Positions 20,806-27,601 of a stretch of DNA of 32,682 nt are shown here, piece by piece. The first letter of the stretch is position 1; each line of letters opens with the position of its first letter. The notes beneath the pieces were generated by a model that saw only the letters and a program-made list of their open reading frames with translations, was not told the DNA's origin and searched no databases. The DNA is from an uncultured Ruminococcus sp. (GTDB lineage: Bacteria; Bacillota; Clostridia; Oscillospirales; Ruminococcaceae), in contig CADALT010000027.1 in the NCBI GenBank assembly GCA_902788785.1, positions 1-32,682 of the forward strand, in the 5' to 3' direction. The position numbers were made by a program, and so were the translations under genes.

Positions 20806-22416
20806 ATGAATGAAAACAATAACACAATGAACAATATCCCATCGCAGGGTGGTATACAACCCGGTGCACAGCCAGGGATGATGCCTCCTCCGATGGTAGG
20901 TCAAGGCACTTACGGACCCATGCCATATACCTCATATGTGAGACCTGTAAAGGAACCTACCGTATTCACAAAGCCCGAGAAGATATTCGCACTGATAACA
21001 GTAGTGCTGGCTTTCCTGTTTATCCAGTTTGCTATCTGGAATGTCACGGGATATTTTACCACGCTTTTCTATATCATAATGCTGACTGCTGTGAATATCT
21101 ATCTGCGCAAGACAGATAACACATTCATGACATCACACAAAGTCTGGGCAGCGGTGATGTATCTGTTCTCAACAGTATTTTCCATTACAGCCAATAATAC
21201 CATAAAAAGTCTTAACGTGATATTCTTACAGATCGGCATAGCCTATCTTGTATACTGCGTGACCCACGATACAAAGCCCTTTGGAAGATTTGCTGTTTTT
21301 GAGATAGTAAAAGGTTCCGTGGCTGACCCTCTGTCGCATTTCGACAAGGAGTTTTCTGCCATAAACAGCACAGCAAAGGACTCCCATACAGGCAAGAACA
21401 TAAAGTCGCTTCTGATCGGGATTATCATTGCCCTGCCGCTGACACTCATCGTAGGCGGACTGCTTATGTCGGCAGATGCAGGTGTTGAGCATATGCTGAG
21501 CGGTTTTCTGAATTTTATAAATATCGGGAACTTTTTCAGTTTCATTGCCAAGCTTATATTCACCTTACCCGCAGCAGGGTATTTATTTGGACTGTTATAT
21601 TCTCACACCCACAAGGACAAGACCAAACAGCTTACCGAAGAATACTGCGACAAAGCCTGCAAGGATGCAAGAAAGATCTCAAACACTGTAATGTACACCG
21701 CAGTTACCCCCATATGCATACTGTATGTGATGTTTTTCATATCGCAGGTCAACTACTTTTTATCCGCTTTCAGAGGGATACTTCCCGAAGAATATGATTA
21801 TTCACAGTATGCACGCAGAGGATTTTTCGAGCTTTTCGCCATCGAACTGATAAACGCAGCAGTAATATTCTTCATAAACTTCTTCGCTAAAAAGACAGGT
21901 GAAGAAAAGCCTGCGGCACTAAAAATATACACCGTAGTTATCTCGGTCTTCACGCTGATAATCACAGCTACAGCCATCAGCAAGATGGCACTGTACATCT
22001 CAAACTGCGGACTCACACAGCTGAGAGTATACACCACATGGTTCATGGTGCTGACAGCATTCATGTTCATATATGTCATCATCAAGCAGTTCAAGAAGGA
22101 TCTCTCTATCATAAAACCTGCGGCTGTGACATTTGTGCTGATGTTCGGACTGCTGTGCTTTTCAAGACCCGATGCGTTGATAGCAAAGTACAATCTTGAG
22201 TTCATGGGAAACAGCCTTACCGGCAGAGATATAGAAGTTATGAAGAATATGTCGGCGGATTCTCAGGCTGTTCTTGTCTATCCAAAGTATGCAAACATCA
22301 TCAGCTCCATCACAAGTTACGAAGAAGTTTGCAGATATGCTAAAAACGGACTCGATAAGACACCTTACAACGAATTCAATCTTTCCGCAGCGATCATAAG
22401 ATCGAGACTGCACTGA
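20806..22416 (+). CDS. DUF4173 family membrane protein
   Basis: A 536-residue membrane protein. Residues 1-55 are a soluble, Pro/Gly/Met/Gln-rich stretch (PGAQPGMMPPPMVGQG) of low complexity; about ten to twelve helices follow. The segment EEYDYSQYARRGFFELFAIELIN (in the middle) is diagnostic of the DUF4173 (DUF4153-related) family. The C-terminal part, after the last helix near residue 455, is soluble (residues about 460-536). Function unknown. Last gene of the operon, closed by a strong hairpin. AAGGAG lies 10 bases before the ATG. Confidence 0.85.
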   Translation: MNENNNTMNNIPSQGGIQPGAQPGMMPPPMVGQGTYGPMPYTSYVRPVKEPTVFTKPEKIFALITVVLAFLFIQFAIWNVTGYFTTLFYIIMLTAVNIYLRKTDNTFMTSHKVWAAVMYLFSTVFSITANNTIKSLNVIFLQIGIAYLVYCVTHDTKPFGRFAVFEIVKGSVADPLSHFDKEFSAINSTAKDSHTGKNIKSLLIGIIIALPLTLIVGGLLMSADAGVEHMLSGFLNFINIGNFFSFIAKLIFTLPAAGYLFGLLYSHTHKDKTKQLTEEYCDKACKDARKISNTVMYTAVTPICILYVMFFISQVNYFLSAFRGILPEEYDYSQYARRGFFELFAIELINAAVIFFINFFAKKTGEEKPAALKIYTVVISVFTLIITATAISKMALYISNCGLTQLRVYTTWFMVLTAFMFIYVIIKQFKKDLSIIKPAAVTFVLMFGLLCFSRPDALIAKYNLEFMGNSLTGRDIEVMKNMSADSQAVLVYPKYANIISSITSYEEVCRYAKNGLDKTPYNEFNLSAAIIRSRLH

Positions 22417-22425
22417 ATCATATAC

Positions 22426-22458
22426 AAAAAGACCTTACCGCTCGAGTAAGGTCTTTTT
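22426..22458. terminator. Bidirectional terminator
   Basis: A 13-bp perfect stem (22426-22438 with 22446-22458) with A and T runs on the two flanks. It serves both the DUF4173 gene and the converging lipoprotein gene. Confidence 0.92.
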
Positions 22459-22479
22459 ACATTGTTCAATATTAAATTA

Positions 22480-23346
22480 TCATTCTTCTGTATCAGCAGG
22501 ATCTGTCTCGATGGGTTCAACATCAACAGGCTCCACTTCAACAGGACTGTCGGCTGTATCATCGCTCTTCTCGGATGCCTCATTTTCTTCAACCGTCTTA
22601 TCATCATCATTTGCCTCAGCCTGGTCTTCCCAGTCTTTAAGATCGGGCAATACGATGGCATCTACACCGCTCTTGAAATCAGTGAAGACATTCTCCATGG
22701 TCATATCCATAACAGCGATCTCGACCTTCTCGGGGTGATCGGAACCCTCTTTAAAATAGTATTTATAGCAGGTAGTATTAAAATTGTCCTTATCTTTAAC
22801 GACCTCACCTGTATCAGGGTCGGGAGAATATGTATAATATGTCTCACAGATCATACCATCGGGAGTTTTCTCCGAACCGCCGAATTCAAAGGTCTTATCG
22901 ATGCACATGGTATAAAGCTGGAGATCATTCTTCAGATAATATGCATCGGGATCCTCATTTTTGGTATAGGTCTTATTGATGTGTGTCAATGTATACAGCA
23001 CACCGTCTATAAGATATATATCGCTCTGACCCTCCTCATCGCTGAACATACTGAGACAGTAATCTTTACCGTTACACTTGATCTCAACGGAAGCCTTTCC
23101 CATGAAATCGGACTTCATATCGACCTTCATGGAAAAATTCCTGGACTTGATGATCTCGGAATACTTCTGTGTCATGGTCTTCTCAGCATCGGGAGTTTCT
23201 TCACTGTCCTCAGCCTCGGTGGTGACAGCAGCAGAGCTCTCATTCTTCTTGGTTACATTACTTTCATCCTGTGCCTTATCCGAACAGCCTGCAAATATCA
23301 TACAGCTGAGTGTCAGCGCACAAAGCATTGCTATTGTTTTTTTCAT
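22480..23346 (-). CDS. Acidic lipoprotein, unknown
   Basis: A 288-residue lipoprotein: a basic hydrophobic signal ends in the lipobox IFAGC with Cys21, so it should be attached to the outer face of the membrane. A Ser/Glu/Thr-rich linker (residues 22-60) follows, then a strand-rich domain (residues about 62-230; MKVDMKSDFMGKASVEIK, IYLIDGVLYTL) reminiscent of LolA/LppX-like ligand-binding folds, then a very acidic tail (SPVEVEPVDVEPIETD). Start at 23346 fits AAGGAA. Single gene with its own promoter and a shared terminator. Confidence 0.85.
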   Translation of the reverse strand: MKKTIAMLCALTLSCMIFAGCSDKAQDESNVTKKNESSAAVTTEAEDSEETPDAEKTMTQKYSEIIKSRNFSMKVDMKSDFMGKASVEIKCNGKDYCLSMFSDEEGQSDIYLIDGVLYTLTHINKTYTKNEDPDAYYLKNDLQLYTMCIDKTFEFGGSEKTPDGMICETYYTYSPDPDTGEVVKDKDNFNTTCYKYYFKEGSDHPEKVEIAVMDMTMENVFTDFKSGVDAIVLPDLKDWEDQAEANDDDKTVEENEASEKSDDTADSPVEVEPVDVEPIETDPADTEE

Positions 23347-23386
23347 TATAAATTCCTTTCGTTTGAACACAACTTACATAATAAGA

Positions 23387-23415
23387 TTTTAACACAAAGT
23401 CCCACAAATAGTCAA
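23387..23415 (-). promoter_or_regulatory. Promoter of the lipoprotein gene
   Basis: Minus-strand TTGACT (23410-23415), a 17-base spacer and TTAAAA (23387-23392); the -10 is weak. Confidence 0.45.
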
Positions 23416-23475
23416 TAGCATTTTTATACAATTTTTACAGAACGTCAGCGATGTTTTAGGGGCTATGCCTAAAAA

Positions 23476-23934
23476 TCACCGCACTGCCATTACATAAATC
23501 TGGCAGGGATTAGCCTCGTCCCAATAATCTGCAAGACATTCAAACTCCTTGAAACCCATGCTTTTATAGAAAGCATTTGTGCGGTCATAGTCCTCATACA
23601 TTCCCTCACGCACTGTCTTGACCTGCAGGAATTCATAGCCTTGTTCTTTAGCATAAGCATAAAGCGTCTCAAAGAGTTTTCTGCCTATACCGCTGCGGTG
23701 GCACTCGCCGCTTACGCCCATAACATAGACCTCTGCCGTATAGGGACTTGTTTCTCTGAGGGCAACGAAACCCTGAACTTTACCATCATTTTTTTCAGCC
23801 CACATAGGCTTGGTCTTAACGCCTTCGGCATATTCGATTATACTCTCCTCGACACCGAACCAGTCGGGCAGTCCGTGGAGTATCTCGGTACAGATATCAT
23901 GCTTTTCCTGTACGTTCTCAATTTTCTCTATCAT
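23476..23934 (-). CDS. GNAT family N-acetyltransferase
   Basis: A 152-residue GCN5-related acetyltransferase. The acetyl-CoA site is YVMGVSGECHRSGIGRKLF (the R-x-x-G-x-G pyrophosphate loop), followed by the helix LYAYAKEQGYEFLQV and the FYKSMGFKEF strand at the end, all in standard order. The acceptor is unknown. It lies 14 bases after the NUDIX gene and is co-transcribed with it. AAGGAG precedes the ATG. Confidence 0.88.
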   Translation of the reverse strand: MIEKIENVQEKHDICTEILHGLPDWFGVEESIIEYAEGVKTKPMWAEKNDGKVQGFVALRETSPYTAEVYVMGVSGECHRSGIGRKLFETLYAYAKEQGYEFLQVKTVREGMYEDYDRTNAFYKSMGFKEFECLADYWDEANPCQIYVMAVR

Positions 23935-23948
23935 AATTATTCTCCTTT

Positions 23949-24431
23949 TTATCTTAGTTCATTCGTAACGATGTGTTTTACACTGTCGCATGAGTTTTTC
24001 AGTTCTTCTCTGAAAAACTCGGGGTAATACTTCTCGGGAGTATCTATCTCTATCCATTTTAAGAACTCCCCTGTCCCGTTGGCGTTTATACTATCGCATA
24101 CAGGTTCAAATCCATCGGGGACTTTCATATAGAAGTAAAAACAGATCTCGTAAACAGGCTTCCCCAGAGTTGCGGCACTATCTCCCTCGAAATAGTTCTC
24201 GTGGACAAATCCGAGTCTTTCGACCTCCATCTTACAGCCTGTTTCTTCAAACACTTCACGAACTACAGCTTCTGCCGCTGTTTCGCCGAAGTTTACTCGT
24301 CCGCCGACGGAATAATAAAACGGTGTGTTAACAGACCCTGTCATCAACAGCTTTCCGTTCTTTTGGATGATAGCCCCTGCACGGATAGATACAAATCCGT
24401 CATAAGCTTTTACAGTCAAGATCTCTTCCAT
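23949..24431 (-). CDS. NUDIX hydrolase
   Basis: A 160-residue NUDIX protein with an intact Nudix box (GRVNFGE, seven residues, REVFEETGC), which binds magnesium and cleaves nucleoside diphosphate-linked compounds. The substrate is not predictable. The start at 24431 follows AAGGGGG; an earlier TTG lies upstream of that site and is rejected. First gene of a two-gene operon with the GNAT protein. Confidence 0.88.
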   Translation of the reverse strand: MEEILTVKAYDGFVSIRAGAIIQKNGKLLMTGSVNTPFYYSVGGRVNFGETAAEAVVREVFEETGCKMEVERLGFVHENYFEGDSAATLGKPVYEICFYFYMKVPDGFEPVCDSINANGTGEFLKWIEIDTPEKYYPEFFREELKNSCDSVKHIVTNELR

Positions 24432-24458
24432 AAAAATTCCCCCTTTCAAGTGAGATAT

Positions 24459-24487
24459 ATTATATCACATACATAATTAAAAGTAAA
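24459..24487 (-). promoter_or_regulatory. Promoter of the NUDIX/GNAT operon
   Basis: Minus-strand TTTACT (24482-24487), a 17-base spacer and TATAAT (24459-24464). Divergent from the sfsA promoter. Confidence 0.6.
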
Positions 24488-24496
24488 GACCCTTGC

Positions 24497-24525
24497 TTTA
24501 CTTTTGCAACGAAATATGCTATCAT
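24497..24525 (+). promoter_or_regulatory. Promoter of sfsA
   Basis: TTTACT (24497-24502), a 17-base spacer and TATCAT (24520-24525), 15 bases before the start codon. The two divergent promoters share the same TTTACT -35 hexamer. Confidence 0.5.
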
Positions 24526-24540
24526 AGAAGCGGTGATGGT

Positions 24541-25227
24541 ATGAGATACGAAAATATAGTGATCGGAAAATTTATTGACCGCCCGAACAGGTTTATCGCT
24601 AATGTACAAATAAACGGACAGCAAGTGGTCTGCCATGTGAAAAATACAGGCAGGTGCAAGGAACTGCTGAAAGAAGACGCAGTGGTATATTTACAGCACT
24701 GCCTTTCTGAACAGCGCAAGACTGCTTACGACCTGATCGCAGTCAGGAAAGGTGATATGCTCGTAAATATCGACAGCCAGGCACCGAACAAGGCGGTGCT
24801 GGAATGGCTCATCAAAAAGCATCCGTTTGGAGAAGATATGGAGCCGCACTCGGAAGTCTTTTTCGGTGATTCAAGATTTGATTTTATGCTGGAGTCCAAA
24901 ACATCGGACAGAAAGCTATATCTCGAAGTAAAGGGCTGTACCCTGGAAAAAGACGGTATCGCTCTGTTTCCCGATGCGCCAACCGAGCGTGGAGTAAAGC
25001 ACATACAAGGTCTTATGGACTGCATCGGCAAAGGATACGAAGCCGCAGTAATGATACTTGTACAGATGAAAGGCGTAAGCTGTTTCTCACCTAATTACGA
25101 GACCCACCGTGCTTTCGGCGAAGCATTGAAACAGGCACGGAAAAAGGGTGTAACTCTGCTGTGCTATGACAGCATCGTTACACCCGAAACGCTCATTGTT
25201 GACAGTCCCGTGGAGATAAAGCTTTAG
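24541..25227 (+). CDS. sfsA: SfsA family nuclease
   Basis: A 228-residue SfsA protein. The N-terminal OB-like part contains FIDRPNRFIANV and CHVKNTGRCKELL, and the C-terminal PD-(D/E)XK nuclease core shows Asp114 in SRFDFML and E129-V-K131 in LYLEVKGCTL. The family was named for sugar fermentation stimulation in E. coli but has a nuclease fold; the cellular role remains unclear. The start at 24541 is the first ATG after the promoter, with a weak GGTGATGG site; the alternative TTG at 24493 lies inside the promoter and is rejected. Confidence 0.93.
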   Translation: MRYENIVIGKFIDRPNRFIANVQINGQQVVCHVKNTGRCKELLKEDAVVYLQHCLSEQRKTAYDLIAVRKGDMLVNIDSQAPNKAVLEWLIKKHPFGEDMEPHSEVFFGDSRFDFMLESKTSDRKLYLEVKGCTLEKDGIALFPDAPTERGVKHIQGLMDCIGKGYEAAVMILVQMKGVSCFSPNYETHRAFGEALKQARKKGVTLLCYDSIVTPETLIVDSPVEIKL

Positions 25228-25235
25228 GATAGTTT

Positions 25236-25976
25236 TTATATCCAGCCGCCGTCCACACGAATCACCTGACCTTGTATGTACGAAGACTCATCGCTTGCAA
25301 GAAAAGCCGCCGCATTAGCCACATCATCGGGCGTACCTATCCTGCCCAAAGGTATCTCGTCGATGACAGCAGCAAGGTCCTCCGATGAAAGCTCGCCGTT
25401 CATCTTAGTGTCGATCAGTCCGCAGCTTATGCAGTTGACACGTACTCCGCTGGGCGCACACTCCTTTGCAAGGGCTTTTGTAAAGCCGATGAGCCCTGCC
25501 TTTGCCGCAGAATATACTACCTCACATGATGCGCCGCACTCGCCCCAAACCGAGGATATATTTATGATATTGCCCTCATGCCTTTTCAGCATTTGCGGAA
25601 GTACGGCATTTGTCAGCCTCATATGCCCCACCAGATCAACGTCCATAAGCTTGTTTATATCATCACCGCTCATGTCAGTGAAAAGCCCTATGCTCGCCTT
25701 TCCGCCGTTATTCACAAGCAGACCTATCTCGCCGAAGATGCGCTCTGTCTCTTTGATACAAAGCTTTATGCTCTCATCATCTGTAACATCACACCTTATA
25801 GCAGCAGCCGAAAGCTTCATGCTGTTAAGCTCATCAGCCAGCGCCTGCGCAGAGGTCTTATCGGAATTATAGCCTATGACCGTCAGCCAGCCTTCCATGG
25901 CAAGCCTGCGGCATATGGCACTGCCTATACCCCCTGAACCGCCTGTGACCAGAGCGGCTTTTTTTATAATGCCCAT
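25236..25976 (-). CDS. Short-chain dehydrogenase/reductase, FabG-like
   Basis: A 246-residue classical SDR enzyme with the NAD(P) loop TGGSGGIG (residues 11-18), NNGG (89-92), the catalytic serine near 141, Tyr155 and Lys159 of YSAAK, and a C-terminus ending in QVIRVDGGWI, all as in 3-oxoacyl-ACP reductases. It may be FabG or another alcohol/ketone reductase; no fatty acid genes are nearby. GGAGG fits the start at 25976. It converges on sfsA with an 8-base gap and no terminator. Confidence 0.9.
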   Translation of the reverse strand: MGIIKKAALVTGGSGGIGSAICRRLAMEGWLTVIGYNSDKTSAQALADELNSMKLSAAAIRCDVTDDESIKLCIKETERIFGEIGLLVNNGGKASIGLFTDMSGDDINKLMDVDLVGHMRLTNAVLPQMLKRHEGNIINISSVWGECGASCEVVYSAAKAGLIGFTKALAKECAPSGVRVNCISCGLIDTKMNGELSSEDLAAVIDEIPLGRIGTPDDVANAAAFLASDESSYIQGQVIRVDGGWI

Positions 25977-26037
25977 AGTATCCTCCTTCATATCACTAAG
26001 GTGAACCACATAAATATATTTGCTTGATACAACTAAC

Positions 26038-26066
26038 ATTATAACATATCAAAATAAAAAAAGCAA
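26038..26066 (-). promoter_or_regulatory. Promoter of the SDR gene
   Basis: Minus-strand TTGCTT (26061-26066), a 17-base spacer and TATAAT (26038-26043). The -35 lies in the tail of the preceding terminator. Confidence 0.65.
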
Positions 26067-26094
26067 CAAGCCGACACTCGGTGAGTATCGGCTT
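26054..26094 (-). terminator. Terminator of the 44-residue gene
   Basis: A 7-bp stem (AAGCCGA/TCGGCTT, 26068-26074 with 26088-26094), followed on the minus strand by GTTGC and seven T. Confidence 0.75.
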
Positions 26095-26098
26095 GCGT

Positions 26099-26233
26099 TC
26101 AGATGTTTTCCTCGTCATCAAATATCTGTTCGCCGAGTTCTTTAAGCGGCGAGAATCTTTTGCCCAGCGGCAGATAGATCTTTGTGCCGTCCACAGGGTC
26201 AACAGGCAGAGGATTTTTTCCGTTATTTTCCAT
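26099..26233 (-). CDS. Unknown 44-residue protein
   Basis: A short gene with a good AAAGGAG site 8 bases before its ATG and a terminator just past its stop. The protein begins MENNGKNPLPVDPVDGTKIY, continues LPLGKRFSPLKELGEQIFDD and ends EENI. It is acidic and Pro-rich, has no membrane segment and no known family. The gene signals on both sides are better than those of the longer frame that overlaps it (25996-26250). Confidence 0.65.
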   Translation of the reverse strand: MENNGKNPLPVDPVDGTKIYLPLGKRFSPLKELGEQIFDDEENI

Positions 26234-26263
26234 AATGTATCTCCTTTCATATAGGTTGTTGTT

Positions 26264-26293
26264 ATTATGCTGCATAACTCAAAAAAGATACAA
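26264..26293 (-). promoter_or_regulatory. Weak promoter candidate with palindrome
   Basis: Minus-strand TTGTAT (26288-26293), an 18-base spacer and CATAAT (26264-26269). The perfect palindrome TTATGCTGCATAA (26265-26277) overlaps the -10 and could be an operator. Confidence 0.3.
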
Positions 26294-26401
26294 GTTTAAA
26301 GCCTGCAATGATTTACATTCATGTTATTTATTTCAAAAAATCAAAGCTCAGACTATCTGTACATTTTTTGGTACAGCAGATCATGATATGCTTTTTTACT
26401 C

Positions 26402-26430
26402 TTGTATTGTTTTGATTTATGTGTTATACT
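26402..26430 (+). promoter_or_regulatory. Promoter of sbcDC
   Basis: TTGTAT (26402-26407), a 17-base spacer and TATACT (26425-26430), 37 bases before the sbcD start. Confidence 0.55.
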
Positions 26431-26467
26431 ATTAACAGCATAAAAAACTTGAAAGAAGGTCATATCC

Positions 26468-27601
26468 ATGAAGCTTGCACACGTAGCAGACCTGCATCTC
26501 GGGCGAAGATTAGGCGGCTTTTCACTTATAGAAGATCAGCGTGCCATACTCTCGCAGATCGCTGATATAACAGTTAAGGAAGAATGCAGCGGCATCATCA
26601 TCGCAGGTGATATTTACGACAAGACCGCACCCTCTGCGGAAGCGGTAAGGCTGTTCGACCGTTTTCTCACAAGGCTTTCGCAGGAAAAGCTCGAGGTCTA
26701 CATAATCAGCGGCAACCATGACAGTCCCGAACGAATAGACTATGCCAGCGAGCTTATGCGTGATGCAAATATACACATCTGCGCCGAATATGACGGAACT
26801 CTTCACACCATACGCCGTGAAGATGAGTATGGTCCACTGGATATATGTCTGCTGCCGTTTATAAAGCCCTCATATGTCAGGGGATTTTATCCCGATGCAC
26901 ATATAAACAGCTACACGGATATGATGCGCACAATACTGGAGAACAGCGAGATCGACAGGTCAAAGCGCTGCCTGCTGGTGTGCCATCAGTTCATCACGGG
27001 TGCTTCAACCTGCGATTCGGAATACATTACTGTGGGCACACTTGATAACATCGACGCTGATGTTTTTGACGGTTTTGATTATGTGGCGCTGGGACATATA
27101 CACGGTGCGCAGAATCCTCGTAAAAATATAAGATACTGCGGCACACCGCTAAAGTATTCCATATCCGAGATAAACCACAAAAAATCAGTAACGATAGTTG
27201 ATCTGAAAGGAAAAGGCGATGTGACCGTAAGCACTGTTCCACTTGTGCCGCTGCGTGATCTTGCAGAGATAAACGGAAAATACGATGAGATCATGGAGCG
27301 CAGCTTTTATGAGAAAATGTCTCTCGATGATTTCTACCACATCACCCTCACCGATGACGAGGATATACCCGGTGTTATCCACAAGCTGAGAACGGTATAT
27401 AAGAACATCATACAGCTTGATTATGACAACAACCGTACACGTAAATTTTCCATGGTAACTTCTGTAAAGCAGACCGATAAGAGAACCCCAATGGAAATGT
27501 TCTCATCTCTTTACGAGGAACAAAACGGTATGCCCATGACAGAAGAACAGCGTAAATACGTAAGCTCTCTCATCGAGAAGATATGGGGGGAAGAGATATG
27601 A
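26468..27601 (+). CDS. sbcD: Exonuclease subunit SbcD
   Basis: A 377-residue Mre11-type nuclease. Metal-binding motifs run in order: HVADLHLG (residues 5-12), AGDIYD, SGNHDSPER, CHQFITG and ALGHIHG. With SbcC it opens hairpins and processes double-strand ends and protein-blocked DNA. The C-terminal part (after residue 260) is the capping region that contacts the SbcC coiled coil. GAAGGTC lies before the ATG. It overlaps sbcC by 4 bases (ATGA), the usual coupled arrangement. Confidence 0.96.
   Translation: MKLAHVADLHLGRRLGGFSLIEDQRAILSQIADITVKEECSGIIIAGDIYDKTAPSAEAVRLFDRFLTRLSQEKLEVYIISGNHDSPERIDYASELMRDANIHICAEYDGTLHTIRREDEYGPLDICLLPFIKPSYVRGFYPDAHINSYTDMMRTILENSEIDRSKRCLLVCHQFITGASTCDSEYITVGTLDNIDADVFDGFDYVALGHIHGAQNPRKNIRYCGTPLKYSISEINHKKSVTIVDLKGKGDVTVSTVPLVPLRDLAEINGKYDEIMERSFYEKMSLDDFYHITLTDDEDIPGVIHKLRTVYKNIIQLDYDNNRTRKFSMVTSVKQTDKRTPMEMFSSLYEEQNGMPMTEEQRKYVSSLIEKIWGEEI

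Noticed and set aside
23454-23474. TTTTAGG/CCTAAAA hairpin after the GNAT gene as a terminator
   Set aside because: The stem is 7 weak pairs and no T run follows on the minus strand.
25996-26250. An 84-codon minus-strand frame over the 44-residue gene
   Set aside because: It starts in the ribosome binding site of the short gene, passes through its terminator and the SDR promoter, and has no site of its own.
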